Source: Metapseudomonas sp043392685 (GTDB taxonomy: Bacteria; Pseudomonadota; Gammaproteobacteria; Pseudomonadales; Pseudomonadaceae). From it: a DNA stretch of 64,000 nt. The notes below the pieces were generated by a model. The model was given only the letters and a program-made list of their open reading frames with translations. It did no database searches and was not told where the DNA came from. This document shows positions 54,752 to 63,376 of this stretch, piece by piece. The position numbers and the translations under genes were made by a program. The DNA lies in assembly GCA_043392685.1 (NCBI GenBank), contig JBHZGM010000005.1, one strand, 5' to 3'. Each line of letters starts with the position of its first letter. Within the stretch, counting starts at the first letter, position 1.

Positions 54752-55873
54752 ATGTCGCAGAAGATTTTCAGAAAAGGCTTTCTGGCTCTGGCGGTTACCA
54801 CCGCCCTGAGTGTTTCTTCCGTAGTACAGGCTGATGTAGTTATCGGCGTAGCCGGGCCGCACACCGGCGCGAACGCCTCTTTCGGCGAACAATACTGGCG
54901 CGGCGCTTCCCAGGCCGCCGAAGACATCAACGCCGCCGGCGGCGTCAATGGCGAGAAGATCACCCTGGTGAAAGCCGATGACGCTTGCGAGCCGAAGCAG
55001 GCCGTGGCCGTCGCCAACCGCCTGGTGGACCAGGACAAGGCCATCGGCGTGGTGGGGCACTTCTGCTCCTCCTCCACCATCCCGGCTTCCGAGGTCTACG
55101 ACGAAGCGGGCATCATCGCCGTCACCCCCGGTTCCACCAACCCGCAGGTTACCGAGCGCGGCCTCTCCGGCATGTTCCGCATGTGCGGCCGTGACGACCA
55201 GCAGGGCATCATCGCCGGCGACTACATCGTCGACGTGCTGAAGGCCACCAAGGTCGCCATCATTCACGACAAGGACACCTACGGTCAGGGCCTGGCCGAC
55301 GCCACCAAGGCGCAACTGGCCAAGCGCGGCGTGAAGGAAGTCCTGTACGAAGGCCTGACCCGCGGCGAGAAGGACTTCAACGCCCTGGTCACCAAGATCC
55401 GCGCCACCGGCGCCGAGGTCGTCTACTTCGGCGGCCTGCACCCCGAAGCCGGCCCGCTGGTCCGCCAGATGCGCGAGCAGGGCCTGAACGCCGTCTTCCT
55501 TTCCGGCGACGGCATCGTCACCGACGAACTGGTCACCACCGCTGGCGGCCCGCAGTACACCAAGGGCGTGCTGATGACCTTCGGCGCCGACCCGCGCAGG
55601 ATTCCGGACGGCAAGGCGGTGATCGAGAAGTTCCGTGCCGGCGGTTTCGAGCCGGAAGGCTACACCCTGTACGCCTATGCCTCCCTGCAGGTCCTGGCGG
55701 CCGCCTTCAACGGTGCTGGCGCCAACGATCCGGCCAAGGCTTCCGAATGGCTGAAGGCCAATCCGGTGCAAACCGTGATGGGCAAGAAGGAGTTCGATGC
55801 CAAGGGTGACCTGAAGGTCTCCGACTATGTGATCTACGAGTGGGATGACAAGGGCAAGTACGCCCAGCAGTGA
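54752..55873 (+). CDS. Branched-chain amino acid ABC transporter, substrate-binding protein (LivK/BraC type)
   Basis: Periplasmic binding protein that delivers an amino acid to the permease. The 373-residue precursor has a signal peptide cut after residue 27 (VVQA, then DVVIGVAGP). The type I fold and TGANASFGEQYWRGA, FCSSSTIPASEVYDEAG and GDGIVTDEL are typical of LivK. The actual ligand could be branched-chain amino acids, alanine or lysine-related compounds. First gene of a five-gene transporter operon; a strong stem-loop follows at 56030. Confidence 0.92.
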   Translation: MSQKIFRKGFLALAVTTALSVSSVVQADVVIGVAGPHTGANASFGEQYWRGASQAAEDINAAGGVNGEKITLVKADDACEPKQAVAVANRLVDQDKAIGVVGHFCSSSTIPASEVYDEAGIIAVTPGSTNPQVTERGLSGMFRMCGRDDQQGIIAGDYIVDVLKATKVAIIHDKDTYGQGLADATKAQLAKRGVKEVLYEGLTRGEKDFNALVTKIRATGAEVVYFGGLHPEAGPLVRQMREQGLNAVFLSGDGIVTDELVTTAGGPQYTKGVLMTFGADPRRIPDGKAVIEKFRAGGFEPEGYTLYAYASLQVLAAAFNGAGANDPAKASEWLKANPVQTVMGKKEFDAKGDLKVSDYVIYEWDDKGKYAQQ

Positions 55874-56029
55874 GTGCCGGCCAGGATTGCCCGCGCGTCG
55901 GTCGGCCAGCGTTGGGAAGGGTCTCGGGATTGCTCATTCACAGTCGTGAACTCCGCGTCCCGCAACCCTTTCCGGTTTGTCCGGCTCCAGCGCGTTCGAT
56001 CCTGATCCAACACTGGGTTTAGCTCGGCT

Positions 56030-56062
56030 GACCGGCCAGATGCCACCCGCATCTGGCCGGTC
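56030..56062 (+). other. 14-bp stem-loop between binding protein and permease genes
   Basis: GACCGGCCAGATGC (56030-56043), CACCC, GCATCTGGCCGGTC (56049-56062), with two more possible pairs below. No T-run follows. In the 338-base gap between the abundant binding protein gene and the permease gene it probably limits read-through or protects the upstream mRNA end. Confidence 0.7.
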
Positions 56063-56211
56063 GGTGTATTCCGGGAAACTGCTGAAGTCCTTTTCTGCTT
56101 GAGCCGGGCGGTCAACCGCCCGATTTGACATGGTTTTTCAGTGGTGCCCGTCTGATTCCACTCGCGGGAGCCGGCCGAACCCAAGGCCGGACCCCCAAAA
56201 GACGAGACAGA

Positions 56212-57129
<918 letters not shown>

Positions 57130-57131
57130 TC

Positions 57132-58418
57132 ATGACTTCTGCCATTGCCAGGAAACCCCTGGATATCAAGAAGAGCCTGATCGACGCCGTCGTCGCCGGT
57201 CTGCTCGCGCTCATCGTCTTCGGCCCCATCATGGGCGTGGTGCTCGATGGCTACAGTTTCAACCTGGAGTTCAAGCGCGTTGGCGTGATGATGGCTGTCG
57301 TCATGCTCGGCCGCCTCCTGCTCAGCCTCTACCTGCAGACGCCGCGCGGCGAAGTGCTGATGCAGCGCTTCGACAGCACCGGCTCCGGCGTGCACGTGCG
57401 CGCCCCCGACTACAAGAGCCGGCTGCGCTGGATCATTCCGCTGCTGATCGTCGCCGCGGTGATCTTCCCGTTCTTCGCCAGCAAGTACCTGCTCACCGTG
57501 GTCATCCTCGGCCTGATCTACGTGCTGCTGGGCCTGGGCCTGAACATAGTGGTCGGCCTGGCCGGCCTGCTCGACCTCGGCTACGTGGCCTTCTACGCCA
57601 TTGGTGCCTATGGCCTGGCGCTCGGCTACGAGCACCTGGGCCTGGGCTTCTGGAGCGTGCTACCGCTGGCCGCCCTGCTGGCCGCCCTGGCCGGCGCGCT
57701 GCTGGGCTTCCCGGTGCTGCGCATGCACGGAGACTACCTGGCCATCGTGACCTTGGGCTTCGGCGAGATCATCCGCCTGGTGCTGAACAACTGGCTCAGC
57801 TTCACCGGCGGCCCGAACGGCATGTCGGTACCGTCGCCGACCTTCCTCGGCCTGGAGTTCGGCCGCCGGGCGAAGGATGGCGGGGTGCCGTTCCACGAGT
57901 TCTTCGGCATCGCCTACAACCCCAACCTGAAGTTCCTGTTCATCTACGTGGTGCTGTTCCTGACGGTGCTGCTGGTGCTCTACATCAAGCACCGCCTGAC
58001 CCGCATGCCGGTCGGCCGCGCCTGGGAAGCGCTGCGCGAGGATGAGATCGCCTGCCGCGCCATGGGCCTGAACCACGTGCTGGTGAAGCTCTCGGCGTTC
58101 ATGCTGGGCGCCTCCACCGCGGGGCTGGCCGGGGTGTTCTTCGCCAGCTACCAGGGCTTCGTCAACCCCTCGTCCTTCACCTTCTTCGAGTCGGCGCTGA
58201 TCCTCGCCATCGTCGTGCTCGGAGGCATGGGTTCCACTGTCGGGGTGGTGATCGCCGCCTTCGTCCTCACCGTCGCGCCGGAGCTGCTGCGCACCTTCGC
58301 CGACTACCGTGTGCTGCTGTTCGGCGTGCTCATGGTGGTGATGATGATCTGGCGCCCGCGCGGGCTGATCCGTATCAGCCGTGTCGGCTTCACCCCGCGT
58401 AAAGGAGTAGCCCCATGA
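57132..58418 (+). CDS. livM: Branched-chain amino acid ABC transporter permease LivM
   Basis: Second permease subunit, 428 residues. An N-terminal extension of about 100 residues with two helices precedes the core, as in the BraE/LivM proteins. The core has GLGLNIVVGLAGLLDLGYVAFYAIGAY-type helices (LDLGYVAFYAIGAYG) and the coupling loop GRAWEALREDEIACRAMG. It ends in a 4-base ATGA overlap with livG. The frame runs far upstream over livH, but those codons are a shadow; ATG 57132 is the true start. Confidence 0.94.
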   Translation: MTSAIARKPLDIKKSLIDAVVAGLLALIVFGPIMGVVLDGYSFNLEFKRVGVMMAVVMLGRLLLSLYLQTPRGEVLMQRFDSTGSGVHVRAPDYKSRLRWIIPLLIVAAVIFPFFASKYLLTVVILGLIYVLLGLGLNIVVGLAGLLDLGYVAFYAIGAYGLALGYEHLGLGFWSVLPLAALLAALAGALLGFPVLRMHGDYLAIVTLGFGEIIRLVLNNWLSFTGGPNGMSVPSPTFLGLEFGRRAKDGGVPFHEFFGIAYNPNLKFLFIYVVLFLTVLLVLYIKHRLTRMPVGRAWEALREDEIACRAMGLNHVLVKLSAFMLGASTAGLAGVFFASYQGFVNPSSFTFFESALILAIVVLGGMGSTVGVVIAAFVLTVAPELLRTFADYRVLLFGVLMVVMMIWRPRGLIRISRVGFTPRKGVAP

Positions 58419-59290
58419 GCGACCAAAACATCCTCAGCGTCGAGCACCTGATGATGCACTTCGGGGGCATCAAGGCGCTCAACGACGTCAGCCTGAAGAT
58501 CAAGCGCGGCTCGATCTCCGCACTGATCGGCCCCAACGGTGCCGGCAAGACCACCGTATTCAACTGCCTGACCGGCTTCTACAAGGCCACCGGCGGGCGC
58601 ATCCACCTCAACACCCGTGGCACCACCACGGACATCATCAAGGTGCTGGGCGAGCCCTTCCACCCGACCGACTTCGTCAACCCGGCGCAGTTCGCCAGCC
58701 GCCTGCACTACAAGATGTTCGGCGGCACCCACCTGGTGAACCGCGCGGGCCTGGCGCGCACCTTCCAGAACATCCGCCTGTTCAAGGAAATGTCGGTGGT
58801 GGAAAACCTGCTGGTGGCCCAGCACATGTGGGTCAACCGCAACCTGCTGGCCGGCGTGTTCAATACCCCGGGCTTCCGCAAGTCCGAGGATGACGCGCTG
58901 AACCACGCCTTCTACTGGCTGGAAGTGGTGGACCTGGTGGACTGCGCCAACCGCCTGGCCGGCGAACTCTCCTACGGCCAGCAGCGCCGCCTGGAGATCG
59001 CCCGCGCCATGTGCACGCGGCCGCAGCTGATCTGCCTTGACGAACCCGCCGCCGGCCTCAACCCGGCCGAGACCGAAGCGCTCAGCCGGATCATCCGCAA
59101 GCTGCGCGACGAACACGACCAGACCGTTCTGCTGATCGAACACGACATGGGTATGGTGATGAGCATTTCCGACCACATCGTGGTGCTGGACCACGGCGAA
59201 GTGATTGCCGAGGGCACGCCCCACGATATCCGCCACGATCCCAAGGTGATCGCCGCCTACCTGGGCGCGGAAGAGGAGGAAGTGGCATGA
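58415..59290 (+). CDS. livG: Branched-chain amino acid ABC transporter ATP-binding protein LivG
   Basis: ATPase subunit, 291 residues. Walker A GPNGAGKTT (about 38-46), signature LSYGQQRRLEIARAM, Walker B LICLDEPAAGLNP and H-loop IEHDMGMVM. The insertion after Walker A (about residues 60-110) is the normal LivG feature. Coupled by overlaps to livM and livF. Confidence 0.95.
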   Translation: MSDQNILSVEHLMMHFGGIKALNDVSLKIKRGSISALIGPNGAGKTTVFNCLTGFYKATGGRIHLNTRGTTTDIIKVLGEPFHPTDFVNPAQFASRLHYKMFGGTHLVNRAGLARTFQNIRLFKEMSVVENLLVAQHMWVNRNLLAGVFNTPGFRKSEDDALNHAFYWLEVVDLVDCANRLAGELSYGQQRRLEIARAMCTRPQLICLDEPAAGLNPAETEALSRIIRKLRDEHDQTVLLIEHDMGMVMSISDHIVVLDHGEVIAEGTPHDIRHDPKVIAAYLGAEEEEVA

Positions 59291-60003
59291 GCGCCCCCCT
59301 CCTGGAGTTCAAGGATGTCGACGTCTTCTACGGCCCGATCCAGGCGCTGAGGAAGGTCAGCCTGCACATCAACGAAGGCGAGACGGTGAGCCTGATCGGC
59401 GCCAACGGCGCGGGCAAGTCCACCCTGCTGATGTCCATCTTCGGCCAGCCGCGCGCGGCCGGCGGCGCCATCGTCTACAGCGGCACCAACATCACCCACA
59501 AGTCGGCGCACTATGTCGCGTCCAACGGCGTCGCCCAGTCGCCGGAAGGACGCCGCGTGTTCCCCGACATGAGCGTGGAAGAGAACCTGCTGATGGGCAC
59601 CATCCCCGTCGGCATGGACCACGCGGACGAAGACATGCAGCGCATGTTCGATCTCTTCCCGCGCCTGAAGGAACGGCGTAACCAGCGCGCCATGACCATG
59701 TCCGGCGGCGAGCAGCAGATGCTCGCCATCGCCCGCGCGCTGATGAGCCGGCCCAAGCTGCTGCTGCTCGACGAACCCTCCCTGGGCCTGGCGCCCATCG
59801 TGGTCAAGCAGATCTTCCAGACCCTCAAGGAACTGGCCCAGACCGGCATGACCATCTTCCTCGTGGAGCAGAACGCCAACCACGCGCTCAAGCTCTCCGA
59901 CCGCGCCTACGTGATGGTCACCGGGGAGATCCGCATGAGCGGTACGGGCGAGGAGCTGCTGGGCAACCAGGAAGTCCGCAACGCCTACCTCGGCGGGCAC
60001 TGA
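59287..60003 (+). CDS. livF: Branched-chain amino acid ABC transporter ATP-binding protein LivF
   Basis: Second ATPase subunit, 238 residues. Walker A GANGAGKSTLL, signature MSGGEQQMLAIARALM, Walker B LLLLDEPSLGLAP. The ending GNQEVRNAYLGGH is standard. The start overlaps livG by 4 bases. Confidence 0.95.
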   Translation: MSAPLLEFKDVDVFYGPIQALRKVSLHINEGETVSLIGANGAGKSTLLMSIFGQPRAAGGAIVYSGTNITHKSAHYVASNGVAQSPEGRRVFPDMSVEENLLMGTIPVGMDHADEDMQRMFDLFPRLKERRNQRAMTMSGGEQQMLAIARALMSRPKLLLLDEPSLGLAPIVVKQIFQTLKELAQTGMTIFLVEQNANHALKLSDRAYVMVTGEIRMSGTGEELLGNQEVRNAYLGGH

Positions 60004-60035
60004 CCCGCCGCTTTCAACCTTTCCCTGAGCGTCCC

Positions 60036-60058
60036 CCCCTCTCCGGAAGGGAGAGGGG
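60036..60058 (+). other. GC-rich stem-loop after livF
   Basis: CCCCTCTCC (60036-60044), GGAAG, GGAGAGGGG (60050-60058) form a 9-bp stem in the 104-base gap before the cyclodeaminase gene. It resembles dispersed intergenic 'CTCTCC' repeats seen in pseudomonads. It may reduce expression of the last gene. Confidence 0.5.
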
Positions 60059-60107
60059 CCGGAGGAGAGGGCTGACTGTTCACCCCAGATTCACCAGGGA
60101 GTCCACG

Positions 60108-61043
60108 ATGCAAACCCTGCGCTTTTTCACCAACGCCGACGTCGCTGCGGCCCTGTCTTATCCACAACTGATCGAAGCCCTGCGCCATGGCCTGGCCAAT
60201 CCGGCCGAGGCTCCGGTGCGTGCCAGTCATGCCCTGCCGCAAGACGCCTCGCTGCTGTGTATGCCGGTCTGGCAGACAGGACAGGGCATCGGCGTGAAGC
60301 TGGTCACCGTGTTCCCCCGCAACAGCGAGAAGGGCCTGCCCTCGGTCGCCGCGCTGTTCACCCTGTTCGACGATGCCACCGGCAAGCCCCTGGCGGTGCT
60401 GGAGGCTTCCGAACTCACCGCCCGGCGCACCGCCTGTACCTCCGCCCTGGCCGCCAGCGCACTGGTGCGCCACGACGCCAGCCGCCTGCTGGTGGTGGGC
60501 ACCGGCACCCTGGCCGCGCACATGGTCCGCGCCCATTGCGTGGTGCGGCAGTACGAGCGTGTGGATATCTGGGGGCGCCACCCGGAAAAGGCCGCCGAGC
60601 TGGTGAGCAAGCTGGCCGCCGAAGGCTATCCCGTGCATGTAGCGCCCGACCTGCAGACCTGCGCCCAGCAGGCCGACTGCATCAGTTGCGTCACCACCTC
60701 CACCTCGCCGCTGATTCTCGGCGACTGGCTGCGGCCGGGGACCCACCTCGACCTGGTGGGCGCCTTCCTGCCCAGCATGCGGGAGACCGACAGCGCCGCC
60801 GTGGCCCGCTCGCGGGTGGTGGTCGACACCCGTGCCGGTGCCCTGGAGGAGGCGGGCGACCTGCTCTTCGCCATCGCCGAGGGCGCCATCACCGAGCAGA
60901 GCATCCATTTCGAACTCGCCGACCTGCTGCATGGCCGTGGCCATCGCCAAACCAACAGCGAGATCACCCTGTTCAAGTCCGTGGGGTATGCCCTTGAAGA
61001 CCTGATCGCGGCGCAGGTGCTGCTGTCCGTCACGGGTGACTAG
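60108..61043 (+). CDS. Ornithine cyclodeaminase / mu-crystallin family protein
   Basis: A 311-residue NAD(P)-dependent enzyme. N-terminal substrate-binding part, then a Rossmann domain with VVGTGTLAAHMVRAH (G-x-G-x-x-A) and a C-terminal helix. Family members are ornithine cyclodeaminases, alanine dehydrogenases, or ketimine (piperideine/pyrroline-2-carboxylate) reductases. With lysine-type catabolic genes and an amino-acid transporter next to it, a cyclic-imine reductase is as likely as ornithine cyclodeaminase. ATG 60108 has AGGGAG upstream. It lies 104 bases from livF, same strand. Confidence 0.85.
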   Translation: MQTLRFFTNADVAAALSYPQLIEALRHGLANPAEAPVRASHALPQDASLLCMPVWQTGQGIGVKLVTVFPRNSEKGLPSVAALFTLFDDATGKPLAVLEASELTARRTACTSALAASALVRHDASRLLVVGTGTLAAHMVRAHCVVRQYERVDIWGRHPEKAAELVSKLAAEGYPVHVAPDLQTCAQQADCISCVTTSTSPLILGDWLRPGTHLDLVGAFLPSMRETDSAAVARSRVVVDTRAGALEEAGDLLFAIAEGAITEQSIHFELADLLHGRGHRQTNSEITLFKSVGYALEDLIAAQVLLSVTGD

Positions 61044-61057
61044 GTCGGTTCCTTTCT

Positions 61058-61156
61058 TGTGGGGGCGAATTCATTCGCCAAAGGCAGCGCAGCTGCCTGA
61101 GTGCGAGGTCGAATGGCAGACCTTGGTCTGCATAGCGATTGAAATCGCCCCCACAG
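61058..61156. repeat. Composite REP element
   Basis: TGTGGGGGCGAATTCATTCG (from 61058) and GATTGAAATCGCCCCCACAG (to 61156) are inverted. Between them lie two further small hairpins (GGCAGC/GCTGCC and GCAGACC/GGTCTGC). The whole element occupies the start of a 477-base gap. Confidence 0.8.
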
Positions 61157-61199
61157 CGTTGGGTGACAGGCCTCTGCCCACAATCTCTGTGAAGCACCT

Positions 61200-61463
61200 T
61201 GTGGATAACTTGGTGATACCTGCCCGGATCGCCCGGTTCCCGCAGGGCGGCAGCGGGCGTTCAAATTTTGATCACGCCTGATTTTTCCTACATGAACAGT
61301 GGGTTATAGGGCCCGCAAGGCGTCTGCACCGATGCCCGGAGTTGTCCCCGGCAATTGTGCGAAAAGCTGTGGATAAACTTGGGAACAATCGCTGCGCTGC
61401 AGTTGCGGCGCGGGCTGTATGATGCTGGCGATTTTTTCGCCAGGAGTTCGCGTCTGTGGATGG
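61200..61463. other. Gap with two perfect DnaA-box sequences
   Basis: TGTGGATAA (TTATCCACA on the other strand) occurs at 61200-61208 and 61368-61376, and a 7-of-9 match TGTGGATGG at 61455-61463, all in the same orientation. No gene is supported between 61157 and 61520. These could bind DnaA, but so short a motif also arises by chance. Confidence 0.45.
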
Positions 61464-61520
61464 CGTAACCTATGCCGGTCTATTCGCAACGGGCCCGTGC
61501 CCCAGCACAAGGAGAACTGC

Positions 61521-62285
61521 ATGACTTCCACCGTATTCATCACCGGCGCCACCTCGGGTTTCGGCGAAGCCTGCGCCCGGCGCTTCGCCCAGGCCGGCTG
61601 GTCGCTGGTGCTGACGGGCCGCCGCGCCGCGCGTCTGCAAGCCCTCAAGGATGAGCTCTCTGCCCAGACCGACGTGCTCACCCTGGAACTGGATGTGCGT
61701 GACCGCAAAGCCATGGAAGCCGCCATCGCCGGCCTGCCGGCCGGGTACGAGAAGATTCGTGGCCTGATCAACAACGCCGGCCTGGCGCTCGGCGCCGACC
61801 CCGCGCCCAAGTGCGACCTGGATGACTGGGACACCATGGTCGACACCAACGTCAAGGGCCTGATGTACAGCACCCGCCTGCTGCTGCCGCGCCTGATCGC
61901 CCACGGCCGTGGCGCGAGCATCGTCAACCTGGGGTCGGTGGCCGGCAACTGGCCCTATCCCGGCAGCCACGTGTATGGCGCCACCAAGGCCTTCGTCGGG
62001 CAGTTTTCCCTGAGCCTGCGCAACGACCTGGTGGGCACTGGCGTGCGGGTCACCAACCTCGAGCCGGGGCTGTGCGAGAGCGAGTTTTCCCTGGTGCGCT
62101 TCGCGGGTGACCAGGCCAAGTACGACGCCACCTACGCCGGCGCCGAAGCCATCCAGCCGGAAGACATCGCCGAAACCATCTTCTGGATCATGAGCCAGCC
62201 GGCCCACATCAACATCAACAGCCTGGAGCTGATGCCGGTGAGCCAGACCTGGGCGGGCTTCGCGGTCAATCGCTCAACGAAGTGA
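61521..62285 (+). CDS. YdfG-like short-chain dehydrogenase (3-hydroxy acid / serine dehydrogenase)
   Basis: A 254-residue classical SDR. It has the NADP-binding TGATSGFGEACARRF, NNAGLALG, the catalytic Ser in NLGSVAGNWPYPG and YGATK (Tyr-x3-Lys). YdfG relatives oxidise L-serine, allo-threonine and 3-hydroxy acids. Start ATG at 61521 with AAGGAG; the frame extends 34 codons upstream without conserved sequence. Its 3' end overlaps that of the convergent phosphodiesterase gene by 20 bases. Confidence 0.9.
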   Translation: MTSTVFITGATSGFGEACARRFAQAGWSLVLTGRRAARLQALKDELSAQTDVLTLELDVRDRKAMEAAIAGLPAGYEKIRGLINNAGLALGADPAPKCDLDDWDTMVDTNVKGLMYSTRLLLPRLIAHGRGASIVNLGSVAGNWPYPGSHVYGATKAFVGQFSLSLRNDLVGTGVRVTNLEPGLCESEFSLVRFAGDQAKYDATYAGAEAIQPEDIAETIFWIMSQPAHININSLELMPVSQTWAGFAVNRSTK

Positions 62286-63177
62286 TGCGGGTGGAGCGCC
62301 CGAGCAGCTGCAGGGCGCGATCCGGGTAATCGGTAATCAGGCCATTGGCCCCCATGTCCAGCAGATGGCGCATGGCCGGTTGCTCGTTGATGGTCCACAT
62401 CTGGACCGCCAGGCCACGTTGCCGGGCGGTCTTCACCAGACTGTCGGTGGCCACCAGCAGGCCGCCGCTGCGCTCGGGAATCTGCAGGGCCTGGTAGGAC
62501 GGGCTGACCAGCCTGCCCAGGCCGACCCAGTTCAGCGCCACCAGCAGGCGCACTGAAGTTGGACTGGCCGAGGTGGCGACGCCGGGGCAGACTTCGCGGA
62601 AGCGCTTCAGGCTGCGCTCGTAGAAACTTCCCACCAGCACCCGTTCACGCTGTTCGTGCTTGCCCAGCAAGGCGCACAGCTGCTCTTCCAGCCCGGCGTC
62701 GGGCACCTTGATCTCCACCACCTTGGCCTGTTCCGGGAAGCGTTCCAGCACTTCTTCGAAGCTGGGGATGCGGATGCCCTGGCCACGATAGGGATGGCTT
62801 TCGCCGCCATCGGCGCTCCAGCGGTAGCCGGCATCCAGGGCCTGCACCTGGGCAAGGGTCAGGTCGGCCACCTCGCCGCTGCCATTGGTGGTGCGGTCCA
62901 CCTGTGCGTCGTGCAGCACCACCAGATGGCCGTCGCGGGTGCGGCGCACGTCCATTTCCAGCATGTCCACCTTGAGGGCGGTGGCGCGTTCGAAGGCGAA
63001 CAGGGTGTTTTCCGGCCAGAGGCCGCGTCCGCCGCGATGGGCGATGACCAGCGGCTGGTCGCCGAAGCTGGCGAGCACGCCGGGCCGTTCCGCCGGGCGG
63101 CTGGTCAGGGCCAGCGCGAGCAGGCTGGCGACGACGAGGAAGACGGGCGTGAGAAAGAATCGGGCGAAGCGCTTCAT
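62266..63177 (-). CDS. Glycerophosphodiester phosphodiesterase
   Basis: Splits glycerophosphodiesters to glycerol 3-phosphate and an alcohol. The 303-residue protein has an N-terminal membrane anchor or signal (FFLTPVFLVVASLLALALT, about 7-25) and a GDPD barrel: IAHRGGRGLWPENTLFAFE (His and Arg of the active site), EMDVRRTRDGHLVVLHD (metal site), and WTINEQPAMRHLLDMGANGLITDYP at the end. Start ATG at 63177. It is convergent with the SDR gene and overlaps it. Confidence 0.93.
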   Translation of the reverse strand: MKRFARFFLTPVFLVVASLLALALTSRPAERPGVLASFGDQPLVIAHRGGRGLWPENTLFAFERATALKVDMLEMDVRRTRDGHLVVLHDAQVDRTTNGSGEVADLTLAQVQALDAGYRWSADGGESHPYRGQGIRIPSFEEVLERFPEQAKVVEIKVPDAGLEEQLCALLGKHEQRERVLVGSFYERSLKRFREVCPGVATSASPTSVRLLVALNWVGLGRLVSPSYQALQIPERSGGLLVATDSLVKTARQRGLAVQMWTINEQPAMRHLLDMGANGLITDYPDRALQLLGRSTRITSLSD

Positions 63178-63376
63178 GTTGTTCTTATCCGTAAGACGTG
63201 GACAGGCGTGCCGAATCAAACGCGGGGACTATGACAAAGACGTGGCGGTGAGGCGAGGGGAAGCTGTTCGGGATGGGGAGCGCGTTGCAATGACGCGAAG
63301 GTCCCGTAGGTTGGTCCGAGGAATGACGCCCAATGCAGCCGTGCCTGCCTGTGGTGCGCGGAGGCTGGCGCCCCGC

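Noticed and set aside
61036..61281. 81-codon frame after the cyclodeaminase gene
   Set aside because: It translates the composite REP element and has no ribosome site.
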